The notes beneath the pieces are model-generated. The model saw only the letters and a program-made list of their open reading frames with translations, was not told the origin of the DNA and did not search any database. Shown in pieces: positions 22,917-34,735 of a stretch of DNA of 64,000 nt. Numbering within the stretch: the first letter of the stretch is position 1; every line of letters begins with the position of its first letter. This DNA comes from Endomychus coccineus (lineage: Eukaryota; Arthropoda; Insecta; Coleoptera; Endomychidae): positions 6,572,001 to 6,636,000 of the forward strand of contig OY294070.1 in NCBI GenBank assembly GCA_958510875.1, written 5' to 3'. Position numbers and translations under genes: made by a program.

Positions 22917-24255
22917 CCCCGGGGTTAGGGCAAAACAGTATTTGACACTACTTTTTTAAATCGGCGATATTTTATTGATAAAGAAGTTTTTCTATCATTT
23001 CTTGTGTTTATTCGGTAAGTAATGTTTACAGGATAGTCGAGTCAAATCGGTATTAAAACAGGCCGACTTACGAAAATCGAAAGATATGGACCGATTTTGA
23101 TGAAACAAAGTAAGTGCATTCGATTCGGGATGACGTCTAGAAAAAAGCTCACCGGTTAGTTTTTTGTGCAAATTTGTTATTTTTTTTTCAAACGAAGAAT
23201 TAACCAATTTTTGGCTAATTATTGGGAAAATTTAGTCGGGGGTTTCCGGGGTCGCTGATTACGATACTGAACTCAGATTGGCCAAAATCGAACTCCCCAG
23301 CTGATAATTGGCCACTTTAATTGGACAAAGTGACCATTTTTTTAAATTTCATCAAAAATAGCCAGGAAAAATCACTCGGGGGTTTTTGGGGTCGCTGATT
23401 ACGATTCTGAACTCAGATTTGCCAAAATCGATCTTCCCAGCTGGTAATTGGCCAGTTTAATTGGACAAAATTGATGATTTTTTCTTAATTTCATCACAAA
23501 TAGACAGGAAAAATTACTCGAGGAATTTCGGAGACGCTGAGTACGATTCTGAATTCAAATTGTCCAAAATCAAACTCCTCAGCTGGTAATTGGCAGGTTT
23601 AATTGAACAAAATTGACCAATTTTGCTAAATTTCATCAAAACTAACAATTTGACTTCAGAATCGTACTCAGCGACTCCGAAATTCCTCGAGTAATTTTTC
23701 CTGTCTATTTGCGATGAAATTAAGAAAAAATGATCAATTTTGTTCAATTAAACTGGCCAATTACCAGCTGGGAAGATCGATTTTGGCCAATCTGAGTTCA
23801 GAATCGTAATCAGCGACCCCAAAAACTCCCTAGTGATTTATCCTGGCTATTTTTGATGAAATTAAAAAAAATGGTCACTTTGTCCAATTAAAGTGGCCAA
23901 TTACCAGCTGGGGAGTTCGATTTTGGTCAATCTGAGTTCAGAATCGTAATCAGCGACCCCGTAAAGCCCCTACTAAATTTTCTCAATAATTAGCCAAAAA
24001 TTGTTCAATTTTTCGTTTAAAAAAAAATAATAAATTTGCACAAAAAACCAACCGGTAAGCTTTTTTCTAGACGTCATCCCGAATCGAATGCACTTTGTTT
24101 CATCAAAATCGGTCAAAATCTTTCGATTTTCGTAATGAAATACCTATTTGACTCGACTATAGGCGCTCATTGTTCCAAAATATCTTGAATAAATAAAAAT
24201 TATTGTGGGATACATACTGTTTTAGCGACCCGGTTTTGTCCCCAGTTGCCCCAGA
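22917..24255. mobile_element. Large fold-back element with repeated internal units
   Basis: Two arms of about 560 bp (23033-23596 and 23597-24160) are inverted copies; for example GATGACGTCTAG near 23130 mirrors CTAGACGTCATC near 24068. Each arm contains about four units of 110-140 bp with the core GGGGTCGCTGATTACGATTC and CCAGCTGGTAATTGGCCA. Outer flanks both carry an AAACAGTAT block next to a G/C-rich GGGGCAA-like end. No coding capacity. Confidence 0.75.
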
Positions 24256-25827
24256 AGACAATGGTAAGGTTTTCGTGTAAATATTAGCTTTAAGCCATGA
24301 TGCCATGAACATATGTTCAATAAATTAGTGAAAATCAAACTTGCAATAGCTAGTTTATGTGCAGACGCTCAGTCCAAAAATTAATTAAAAAAAACCTCTC
24401 CTTCAGAGTATTTGATGGGTACCCTTTCTTGACTAACTAGCTTGTTGAAAAACCATGAAAGACAGTTAGAAAATGAGGTTCCCAAGGGATCCCCCCGGGA
24501 CCTATTTCTTTCTTATTGCAGAAATCAGCGTCTATCCTCTGTCGTTCCGAGAGAATCCCTACGAAATCAATTCGAACACGGGTTGTCTGATATTCCCCTA
24601 ATATGAGAACAGATAAACGCTCCTGTCAGTTTTTCCATCACTTTTATCGAACATCCAGGATTTGAAATCAATCCCATAAAAGTTCTCGATTCGTTCGAAC
24701 AAGACCCGAAAGTAAATCGCCATCGAGAACGCGCTGACATGCAGTCTCTCTCTCTCAGTTATAATCTCTCTTTCTCCGTCGATCAGGTATTAAGTGTCAT
24801 CGGTAGACGGCTTCACACAGCTTGCCCGCATCTAACTGACGCCAAGCGACTATCAAGTTGGCTACGAAGCGGGGCGGAGTTAACCAGTGGCGGGGATGAA
24901 CGGATCATAGGCGTGTCTTCGGAAATGATAATCTGGCTTACGTGTAAACTGACACAGGCTGTGGTATTTTATGGGATATACGTACGGGCAAGGGGACTTG
25001 ATTTTACACATTAAATGGAGGTTATCGTCTAATCGAAATTGAGTGTTTTTACGAGGCTGCCTTTGATTCTAAAATTAATGGAAATTTTGTCTCATTTATT
25101 CTGTCATGTTTATGGGGTAATCTAGTCGGTTTTAAGCACCGCAGACAATGATAATTTAATAAATCAATTCGGAATTGAAGCAGGTTTCCTCGTCAAAAAA
25201 GATGAACAAGTACATGCATCTACACAGGTGATTAAAAATCATTATTATTACTTATATGTGGGTAATTTATGTAACTTTCAACGTAGAACAAATTAAACGA
25301 TTCCTCTTTTCAAGCAACGCTCAAGTATTTGGTCCGCTTCTCCGGGTCGACAGAGGTAACATTGCCTCACAATAAATATCAAACCCTGGAACAACTTTTT
25401 TTTCAACAGATCCAAATATTCAATGCTCCTAAATATATGAATCTTAAAAAAAAAATTCCTGCGTTTCATTGTGAAGCAATGCCTCCCCTTAAACTTAATA
25501 GTTCAGGAGTGAATGTCAATGATGATAGTTTTATGTTAATAGCTTAAGATTGAACATCAGAACATCAATCATATATTCAAAGGTGAATATGTATTATGTA
25601 TTCAAAGTATTGAGTCCAATCACAAGCAACCTATTGAAATTGTCAGCTATGTAGTCCCCTAATATATTCCAGTTGAGGCAATTTGGTAAAGTGTTCTATC
25701 CTTGGACCGACTGATCCGTCAGACCAATTCGTTCATATTAACACGTCATAGTCTGGTTACAACGAACCTAACAGAGAGATGAGAAATCATTGTAGAGGCA
25801 CTGTCCATACCATATTTAGCTAAAGAG
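24256..25827. other. Unassigned stretch
   Basis: Contains a (CT)-rich patch at 24739-24780 and an open frame at 24739-25014 without known motif. Nothing else is recognised. Confidence 0.3.
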
Positions 25828-26500
25828 TACTAGTACTAAGGGGCACCACGTGCCCACCCAAACACAGAAAGAAATTAGCATATAATTCAGTGCATTATTT
25901 TATTCCGCACGTCAGGCGCATGCAATACTAACGCTCAAAACTATGTTCCGGGGAACGTTCTGCAGTGTTCCTATTTCCAGTATGACTCGGCTGACTAATG
26001 TTACATTCGCCATAAGCAATTATACCGTCGGTTTGGGGCACAAAGCGCCGTATCTCTAGTAAAGCTCTTGCCTTCATAGTATACAGTGGGTGAAGTAGTT
26101 GAATTGGCGTCACGAGACCATGATGAGATATTGATGTCGGAAAGTCCAGGTATTTATGTATGGCTTAATCAACTTTGAAGCTGAATTAGAAGCTGTGCTT
26201 GCAACACATATGAAACGTTCGGGTTCATAAGTGTTTAAAAGCGTCTCAAAAACTATTCATCAGAGCACATTGCTATATGCAATGTTGCAAATTTACAAGT
26301 AGACAATTATAATAGGTATTAAATCTGCGAATTTCATTGCTTTGAAACTACAGAAACCTCTATAATAATCATCAGCAAATGATTGATATTATTCGATAAG
26401 TGTTTAATGAACAAATTCATGAACGCTTTTGGTCTTTTCATAAACTTGGTGGACATAATCCTGATGTATTAGCAAAAACATTTCTGAATGAATTACAAAC
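25828..26500 (+). mobile_element. Partial second copy of the 17.1-kb hAT
   Basis: It begins with CACGTGCCCACCCA and follows the 17.1-kb sequence block by block: AATTCAGTGCATTATTTTAT, CGTTCTGCAGTGTTCC, CAACTTTGAAGCTGAATTAG, AGCGTCTCAAAAACTATTCA and GGTGGACATAATCCTGATGT. It stops within the transposase core near 26480. More diverged than the first copy and heavily broken. Confidence 0.72.
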
Positions 26501-26869
26501 TATCTTAAATTCTCCTTCCTGAACTCGTCTGACCATATGACCAGCTTGGTCATATGATTGACTAGATGCTAGATGCCAATGTCACGATTTCAAATGACAG
26601 TATTAATAATATGTTAAGTTTGCGATTAAATTCAATTTGAAAATTTGAATGATGGCAATTCCAAAAACTCAAAGCGATCTACTATTACTATACTCCTGCA
26701 TGTAGTGGAAGATGATTTGATAATTATGAAGACAGTTAAGGGATTGCAATACATTCCAGTTATGTACACCTTCATAAAATTGGTATGCGTATCCACCAAA
26801 ATAGTCATACACACATATAGTTATCAAATATGTTGAGACATCGTTTGAAAAGGATATTGAAAGATTTAA

Positions 26870-27695
26870 TTATTACAACAACACTATTCTGAATTATCCT
26901 GATGTTGGTTTCCATGAACATTTCAGGATGACAAGAACTAGTTTCGAAGTTTGTATACAACATGTACTTGCTTCATGAATACTCCAACCAATTGTATTTT
27001 ACTTATTATAGGTTCTACTCAATAACCAGTACTAATTGTGAAGGACAGGAATTAAAGAAATTCAGTATTCCTGTATCTTGATGACACTTTGAGTCTTTGC
27101 TACACCTGACAGTTTTAGGAGTATTGGGCAAAAAAGGAACTGTTCATCTCAATGTGCTTAAGCTGCTGAATCTATCAGCTATTATATGGCCTTCACCAGC
27201 TGTTGTTGTCAAAATTAAATCAGCTATACAAAAATCTAGTGACTTCATCGATGGGATATACCAATATTAAAGCTCCGAAAGATCCCACTAAATGTTATAA
27301 TCGCAAAAAGACCACTGCTCTTATTCTTCAGGGGGTGTGTGATAATAACTTAGCCTCCAAGACAGTAGAGGGTTTAGTAGAAGCCCTCTTTATCAATTAG
27401 ATTGAAGACGTGTAGTGCTGAATACCTTGGTGAAGATGGTCACTTGTTGGGTGATTCTGAATATGATGACTCCATATAGAGATAATGGACACCTAGTGGA
27501 TTCCATACATTCTAGTATAAGAGAAATCGTATAGAAAGAGCATTCGCTCTTCTTAAAGGTAAATGGAGGAGACTTAAATTACATGAAGTCTACAAATTTG
27601 GAAAATATTAGAGATCATGTTTTGGCTTGTTGTGTACTGCATAATTTTCTCATATTTAATAAAGATGATACTGTAAATTGTGTAAATTCATATTC
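26870..27695 (+). pseudogene. PIF/Harbinger (HARBI1-like) nuclease remnant
   Basis: HARBI1-type nucleases cut PIF/Harbinger elements at TWA-like targets. Seen here: LGVLGKKGTVHLNVLKLLN (about 27117-27170), FIDG then, after a one-base shift near 27255, TNIKAPKDPTKCYNRKKTT and LILQGVCDNN (about 27255-27345), MMTPYRDNGHL (about 27465-27495), RNRIERAFALLKGKWRRLKL (about 27525-27580) and VLACCVLHNFL (27610-27650). The order is the normal one for the nuclease. At least three shifts and an internal deletion are present. The element's terminal repeats were not found. Confidence 0.82.
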
Positions 27696-27929
27696 AGAAG
27701 AACTAGAATGTTATACGAAATATAAAAAGCCAGTAATGTACAATCAGAGAACTTGCCACTTGCCCAAAATAAAAGGAACAATACTTGTGCGTTGTTGTAT
27801 GATAAACATTTTTGTACTTGATTATGATACTAACTATGATACAAATAAATACTCAGTACAATTAAATGCTTTTATTTGGAAATCATTCAACATTATATCA
27901 CAATACATATCAGCATCTCAAAACTAGCT

Positions 27930-28500
27930 CTCGATGAGTTAACATCGAGCAAGGACTGCGATAAGAAGGACTTTTTGCGTCGTTTCGTAACCGTGGACGC
28001 AACATGGATCCATCACAACACACCAGAGATCAAAGAACAATCCAAGCAGTGGACTTGTCCTAGCGAATCGAAGCCGCGAAAAAGATCAAAGTGGGTTTAT
28101 CGGCGAACCAAGTCATGGCGACAGTTTCTTGGGATGCACACGGTATCGTCCATATCGATTACCTTGAAAAGGTAAAACGATCACCGGTGTATATTTTGCA
28201 GAGCTGTTGGATCGATTTGACGCCTATTTGAAGCGAAAGCAGCCGCATTTGGCAAAAATAAAGTGCTCTCCCACCAGAACAACGCACCAAAGCCCAGGTC
28301 CGCAGTCGAAATGGCAAAATTGCATGAATTGCGCTACAAATTGGTTCGTCATACGCCATATTCTGTGGATTTGGCCCCCTACAAACAAACCCCTGTTTTG
28401 AAGGAACGTATTATTTGGAAGAGATCGAAAAATTTGAAAAAGTTTGGACAACGTGTATCTGCCTACAAGGAGAATACGTTGACAAATAAAATAAGTTTTG
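27930..28500 (+). pseudogene. mariner (DD34D type) transposase remnant
   Basis: The first catalytic Asp region FVTVDATWIHHNTPE is at about 27985-28030, followed by EQSKQWTCPSES, an SANQVMATVSWDAHG stretch in another frame, LDRFDAYLKRKQPHLAKIK (28203-28260), HQNNAPK where the family has HQDNAP (so the second Asp is Asn), YSVDLAP with the third Asp retained (about 28360), and a tail near GEYVDK (about 28460-28480). The N-terminal DNA-binding half is absent. Frames change at least three times. Confidence 0.85.
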
Positions 28501-29274
28501 GCCAAGTAAACCATTTCTTGTTTCATTTTCGGGGACTTATCACCTTGCCCTCGTATTGCATGTTGTCGATTCTTCTTACACGATCTCACGTAAATATACC
28601 TATATTCATCAGTATCTTTGATATCGAAAGATTATAACATGAGTATAAAGAATGAAGATATTATGTCTGCGTCTGGCTGTGTTGTCATATGGAATTAAAA
28701 CAAGTTTAATGTAAACAAAATTATCATATCACAGTTTTCATGGACGATGTGTAAATAGACTATTTATAAATATATTGTATGATTTCAAATAAAAACAAGT
28801 CTTTATATATTGTTGATGATTTCTTGAATAATTAATTCAGTCATATCTTTAGAGATAAACACTATAAATAAAAGAACCAATCACCCTTATCCACTAAAAA
28901 AAATGTTAGAGTACTGAGGACCTTACAGTTACCTAGTAGCATCGTGAGAGTAAAATAAATTGGAAAACAGAATTTGCCTGTTTGAATAAAAAAAGTTGAC
29001 GAGGTATTACATACAGCTGGTGATAAATCTTATTATTATCTTATTGAAGTGTTTTTCCCTTAATACATTTTCATTCCTTCTAAATTACCAATATATTTGT
29101 CATTACCTACTGTGTGGTGGGCGAACGAGAAAATCATTTTTTTTTGTAGAAGGATGAGACGGAGCGGGGATTAGCTACGCTACTGAGTTGCGGGCGCCTA
29201 TGGTGAGACAACTATTGCCATTTTGTAGTGAATTAATTCGTGGTATTTTTCATAATTATCGAAAATTATTAATA
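28501..29274. other. Unassigned stretch with dispersed repeat
   Basis: Includes the 28860-28970 copy of the short repeat at 3.14 kb. Nothing else is recognised. Confidence 0.35.
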
Positions 29275-30083
29275 GTCCAGGCAATAAGCCGAGAAAAAGG
29301 CCATAATAAAAAAATATGGTAAGCTAGAATTTCAAAATCTTTTTTGCATTTTGTTCCTAATACCCCATAGATCATTCATGACTATCAAGACCGCGAGGGT
29401 CGAACTTTCTACCCCCCAAAACGAGATTTCAACCCCTCAGATGAGCATTCTTATAACAACAATCCAAAAGTTTAGAAAAATGATGAATTAGGAGCCGAAA
29501 ATGACCTCTAGTATATTTTTTGAGTCGCTGATTAGTTTTCTCGGAAAACTCCCTCCAGATGGGAAATTTGGAAAATTCATATATAATATATAATTTATAA
29601 TTTTGTTGCAAAAATGACCTCTAGTAGGTTTTTTTGGTCGCTGATCACGATTCCGCTAATATATTTCCAAAAAACTCTTTCCAGATTGAAAATTCGGGAA
29701 ATTTGAAATTTTCCTGAGACGGTTATGAATAATAAAGTATAATTTTGTTGCAAAAATTACTAGAGGTCATTTTTGCAACAAAATTATACTTTATTATTCA
29801 TAACCGTCTTAGGTCAATTTTCCCACGCAATCGTGATCAGCGACCCAAAAAACCTACTGGGGTCATTTTCGACTCTTAATTCATCAATTTTCTAAACTTT
29901 TGGGTTGTTTTTATAAGAATGCTCCTCTGAGGGGTTGAAACCCCGTTTTGGGGGGTAGAAAGGTCGACCCCCGCGGTCTTGATAGTCATGAATGATCTAT
30001 GGGGTATTAGGAACAAAATGGAAAAAAATTGAAATTCTAACTTACTAAATATTTTATTTAATTTTCCGGTTCGTTGCCTGGAC
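29275..30083. mobile_element. Fold-back MITE, full copy, TA target duplication
   Basis: Ends GTCCAGGCAATAAGCC (29275) and GTTGCCTGGAC (30083), flanked by TA at 29273-29274 and 30084-30085. The 809 bp form one long palindrome with centre near 29760; inner units carry TGGTCGCTGATCACGATTCC and AAAATGACCTCTAGTAGG. No coding frame. Confidence 0.88.
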
Positions 30084-31243
30084 TATAATCTGAAGGACTG
30101 GTTCAATAAAGAGGACAATTAGTCAAGTCGCACGGTCACAAAAATGATTTGAAAATTTGATATGGCTAATTTGTATGTTATCTTATGTTTTTGGGTGCTC
30201 TAAAAACGGGGCAGATAGGTTATAATTCCTGCCGCTAGAAATGTTATGTCCATTTTCATGAGGAAAATCTGGAAATATTCCGGGTTTTTTCATTTATTCA
30301 AATTAATTTTGGAATAAAGCCTCCAATCAAAAAAATACAGGATATGAAAGTCATAGATAATTTGAATACGCGTCGAATGGTTATGGGCCTGAGGCAAGGC
30401 CAATTTTGAGATTTTTTAATGTTTACAAAATAATTTTTTTTTAATAGAGAAAAGATTGAAAATATATTTTGTTTACGTGGAAAGTTGGCATTTTTATTCC
30501 CCTTTCTAATGGAATTTTTTGTCGCCAAAATTAGAATTTCGCGAAAAATCGTAAAATTTCGATTGCACGGTGTAAAATGCATAATTTATCTCAAAACGAA
30601 ATGCATTCTGTAGATTTTGATGAATATTACGTAAAATAACATAATAAAAAAAATTATTGGAAAGTAGATGATTTTCTCTATCTTAATCCAGAAGTGTGAC
30701 CTAGTCATCATTGAAAAAATCTGGAGCGCGTCATTTTTCATTTGGCCAAGAGGTCACCTCTGAATTTGGATAGGGAAAGTCATCTACTTTCCACTGAAAT
30801 TTGGTATTTTACGATGGGCCTAAAATTAAGCCCCCTACAGGCCCAAACACGTTCACATGAATATCTAGACTTCTACTGAAGCAAAATTGATCTACAATAG
30901 CTCAAAATACGCATATTAGAAAGCTCTAACAGCATCTAGCATGTTTCGTTTTTAGAATTCTCTAACCTCAACATTTCTCCAATTTTCCGAGGTCAAAAAA
31001 TTTCAAAGTCCAGCCAAAACTCGGCATTTATAGCAAATTGTGATTTGATTGTCATTTTAGTTGATATTTGTCAAAATCTACAAAATGCATTCTGTTTTGA
31101 TTGAAAATATGTATTTTTCAGCGTGAAATCGTAATACTACAGTTTTTGCGAAATTCAAATTTTGGCTACAAAGAAAAATCTAGTGATAAGTAAAATGAAA
31201 ATGCCAGATTTCCAAGCAAATAAAATGTTTTTACAATATTTTC

Positions 31244-32027
31244 AAGCTATTGCATATAGCTTTTATCGCGGGCTTTGAGCGCGGCGACCTAATCAAGAAA
31301 AAAAAACAAAAGGAAAATACCGTAACGAAAATCTAAAAAAACAAAAAAACAAATACCGTAACGAAATATCCTGACACCCACCACTCCGCCAACCATGTAG
31401 CTCGGCCGAGCTTAAAATTGTCGAAATGTTAACTTTGAACCTTTTAAAAGGTCGTGATAGCCTTAAACTGGGTCGAAAGTTAGAAAAGTGCAAATTTACG
31501 GTACATAGAACGTCTTAACGAGGACTTTTCGCATGCGGTTTTCGCTCTATGTCGTTAGTTTATGAACGGGGCCAACTAAATAGCATAGTCTCGAGCCCCA
31601 AAATGTCGATTAAATAGGAAAATTTAATTAAAACAGTTTGAGGTATTCTCATCTGTCACCTACTAGCATCTGACGTGCGACATACGAAAGGGAATTTCCC
31701 AGCTACTTAAATATACCGAAAGCGGGTAAAAGCTAGCGGCCCATGGCCCAAAATACTTTATTACAACTGGCGCCGGCCGCACGGCGTTCGAAACGGCCCC
31801 AAATTAACAAAATAGAGGTGAAATGTATAAACTCTAACTTACGCGCAGCGAGCTCCTCAAGGATATGTCAAAATGATTACGATCGTAGCTAATTACATAA
31901 GTCGTCTGGCGTTCATGCAATTGTGTTTTTATACAATTCGAACCTTCTAATTTCGATAGGCCACGTGAAAATCCCGGAGCCGGAAGCGCTATCGAGATCT
32001 GAACGTTAAAACTTTCGTATAAAATTG
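31244..32027 (+). repeat. 0.8-kb dispersed repeat, copy 1
   Basis: Nearly the same sequence, same orientation, occupies 63196-64000. It opens with the hairpin AGCTAT-TGCAT-ATAGCT and runs through TTTATCGCGGGCTTTGAGCG, CATGTAGCTCGGCCGAGC, CTGGCGCCGGCCGCACGG to TTCGTATAAAATTG. Copy 1 has an extra 48 bp near 31511-31560 and lacks about 72 bp found in copy 2. It is non-coding, GC-richer than its surroundings, and of unknown class. Confidence 0.8.
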
Positions 32028-32055
32028 TGTTTACAAGTCAACTGACACTTGTCAC

Positions 32056-32093
32056 CATAGATAACTCTACTATCGGTAGTAGAGTCATCTATG
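32056..32093. repeat. 38-bp palindrome between 10-bp direct repeats
   Basis: Arms CATAGATAACTCTACTATC and GGTAGTAGAGTCATCTATG pair over 19 positions with two mismatches. The identical 10-mer CACTTGTCAC lies immediately on both sides (32046-32055 and 32094-32103). Confidence 0.8.
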
Positions 32094-32450
32094 CACTTGT
32101 CACAGAATACTCTTCATAGAGATCAAGATGATACTCTTTTTTTTTGAAGGGGTAGTGGATATTTTTCTGCCAAACTTTTTCCAGTGGCGTAGTGCTATGT
32201 AATAGCTTTACCGCGGCAGTCCCCGAGTGCCACACGTTTCTCTTTTTATTTTTATTTAAAAAAAAATTATTTTTAAATCAAAAAAAAATTACGTAATGGG
32301 CTTTATAATGATCTTCAAATGACTTCTACCTTAACTCATTCGACGCGTATTCAAATTATCTATGACTTTGATTACTTGTATTTTTTTAGAGGCTCAATTT
32401 AAAAATTAATTCAAATAAATGAAAAAATTTCATAACTTGTGATATTCCTG

Positions 32451-33525
32451 GTGGTGATGACGATATTCACTTTGCAGTGTAATAAATTGCCATTCAAGGG
32501 TTAATCCGTTAATCTATTCGTCAAGGAAACTGTCCTTGAATGAGGATTTATGTAATTCAATTGATGAATAATGAAGAACACATGTTTTTCAAGGAGTAAG
32601 GTTGAGTTTCTTAATTATCTCGCGAATCCGAATGTATATTACCTGCACTATCGGAATAACGAATGCCATCTTATTAGGAGGCTACTTTCCCCCACGAATT
32701 GGCACAATGAAAATTTAATCAAACTCGGTTGAAAAACGAAACGCCAAACGCGCGACGTGAACCTCGCGTATCGCGCAATCGCACCGGCTGCGATTCAAAC
32801 TTTCCGGCGCATTGTAAATTTCGTGACGTCCAGCGTCAGTCCTCGCTGATGAATTCCGTCAAAGGCATCGTTTCATTTGCAGGAATTGCCGGGGTAACGT
32901 AACTTCCGGGAAATTTGCCACCTCTCCTTCAACATCCATCGAAACTGAAGGTTTGTTTCCGACGCGGATGAGGTTCAAAGTGTAGGAAACACGTGCATTT
33001 GATAAATATTGTTATGACGTGAGTATTTTTTATTGAAAAGTGTTGGATACGTCCAATGTTAATAGTTTCGCAAAGCTTGAATGCCAGACCAACATTACAA
33101 CTTTCTTGAATTTTGCGAATTCTGAGTATATAATAAAAACTCCACTACAGTCGAGTTTATTATTTAATTCTCGATTAATTTGGATTGACTTTGACCTCTA
33201 TAATACATAAAATTCAGACAAAAGTGAATTTATTAAATATTTTACGTCCAACAACAATTAACGCAAAATCTTTATTAAAATCAAACTTGTTGAAGAATAA
33301 AGATGTAAATTTCAAATAAATATAGTTATATTACTCAATCATGGTGGCCAAATGGAATTTATCTGAGTATTGAAAAATTCGACAAACATTAAAAAAAATC
33401 GACAATATTTTTTCTAAATAAAAATCGATTTTTCTCTGCATTTTACCACATAAAAAAATTTGGAACTGCTAAGATGAATACTGCAATAGTTTCAATAAAA
33501 AATATACTTGTAATAAATTTTCACA
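32451..33525. other. Unassigned stretch
   Basis: A GC-richer patch at 32720-32960 has no coding signal I recognise. The remainder is AT-rich. Confidence 0.3.
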
Positions 33526-33551
33526 AACTTCGTTTTTATTAAACAAAACGT

Positions 33552-33583
33552 GACATGTTTCACCACACGGTGGCTTCACCAAA
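33552..33583 (-). ncRNA. Degenerate hammerhead ribozyme motif in PLE-B tail
   Basis: On the minus strand: TTGGTGA (CTGATGA expected), one unpaired A, a GCCAC/GTGGT hairpin with a CGT loop, GAAA, then the self-complementary CATG and a GTC cleavage triplet. Two core substitutions make it probably inactive. The layout matches that of PLE-A. Confidence 0.5.
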
Positions 33584-33713
33584 CAATGGTCTTACGAACT
33601 ATGGTTTATTCCTTAAACATTGAAATTAAGATTAAGGAGGAGGGGACGAGAGAGATACGTGTACAGTAGGATAAGAGTTACTTATGGAGAATTGGTGAAG
33701 TCTTTCTGATCAT

Positions 33714-34085
33714 TCAAAGGTTTCCTGTATTTTTAAACTTATTAATTTCAATTTTTTCTAAGTTGTTTAATATTTTACTTTTAACTGACTTATGGAGAAT
33801 CACAAAATCTTCTTTGAAATGATGATCAGCTTCTTCAATATGGTTTACAACTGTTGAATTTCCTTTGTTCAAATTTAAACGTTCTTTAATTCTATAAGTT
33901 TTGAAAGATCTTCCTGTTTGGCCTATATAGAATTTATCATAATCTTCACACTTTACCTTGTATACTCCTGATTCTTGATCTTTCTTATTCTTATCTTTGT
34001 TGTTTTTAATATATTTGCCTACAATATTATTTGTTCTAAAAGATTTGGTAACATTGTGTTTTTAATTAAATTGCATACATTATCA
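33714..34085 (-). pseudogene. PLE-B GIY-YIG endonuclease domain, still open
   Basis: An uninterrupted ~120-codon frame from about 34085 to the TGA at 33714-33716. It contains GVYKVKCEDYDKFYIGQTGR (the GIY and YIG equivalents are GVY and YIG), then the conserved Arg-containing FKTYRIKERL, VVNHIEEADHHF and a C-terminal NNLEKIEINKF. The zinc-like CxxC seen in other copies is CxxY here. The domain would nick target DNA in an intact element; upstream RT is broken, so it is a fragment. Confidence 0.78.
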
Positions 34086-34501
34086 GAAAGTTTACATTAT
34101 TAAAGTATAATTATGAATCTTAACTGTACTAGGGGAAACTAATTTCATTGCTTCATTATAATCTTTTTTCTTAAGTAAATCAATCACAATTTTTTCGTTA
34201 TAGACGTTATTATGGGGATAGTAACAAGTCGATGTGTCATGCTTTGAAGAGCAGCCAGTTTATGTTGTATGGGGTGGTTTGAATTTTTGTGCATAATAAT
34301 GTCCGTTTGTGAAGACTTGTGATATATTGAAATGGAATGTTTACTATTTAATTTAGGTATGGATAAGCCAAAAAGTTAATAGTATGCTCCACTTCTACTT
34401 CAACCGTGAATTTAATTTGTGAATTTATTACATGAAGTGTATTTTTATTAAAGCTATAGATATGATTTTTCAACAAGTAGGTAAGCCACAAAACCATCCA
34501 A

Positions 34502-34735
34502 AGTTATATTCATATCCCATTGAACATTGAAATTTTCTGATTTTCTTAGACATATTTTGCTTCAATATTGTAAAATAAAAGCAAATAATCAAATGAAATC
34601 AAACATCTAAATTTTCTTAAATGTTGATCGAAATTTATATTCATATCCCATTGAACATTGAAATTTTCTGATTTTCTTAGACATATTTTGCTTCAATATT
34701 GTAAAATGAAAGCAAATAATTAAATGAAATCAAAA
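34502..34735. repeat. Tandem duplication, period 131 bp
   Basis: The block TATATTCATATCCCATTGAA to AAAGCAAATAAT occurs at 34504 and 34635 with few differences. Non-coding. Confidence 0.75.

Larger units (their letters stand above)
30265..32450. mobile_element. Nested fold-back element interrupted by a dispersed repeat
   Basis: Outer arms: 30285-30385 and the complement at 32320-32425 share TAATTTGAATACGCGTCG and AAGTCATAGA. Inner arms: about 30450-30640 and 31060-31250 are also inverted copies (GCATTCTGTAGATTTTG against CAAAATCTACAAAATGC). The right inner and outer arms are separated by about 1 kb, most of which is the repeat at 31244-32027, so the fold-back was probably split by a later insertion. 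Exact ends are not fixed. Confidence 0.6.
33530..34490 (-). mobile_element. Penelope-like element PLE-B, 3' half
   Basis: Opposite-strand relative of the 4.8-7.0 kb copy. Going along the minus strand: RT C-terminal scraps (LAALQSMTHRLVTIP at about 34265-34220), the linker with EKIVIDLLKKKDYNEAMKLV, the GIY-YIG domain, then a non-coding tail ending with a hammerhead-like motif at 33552-33583. Confidence 0.8.

Noticed and set aside
24739..25014. 91-codon plus-strand frame
   Set aside because: Starts in a CT-rich simple repeat, has no recognisable motif and no supporting splice or promoter context.
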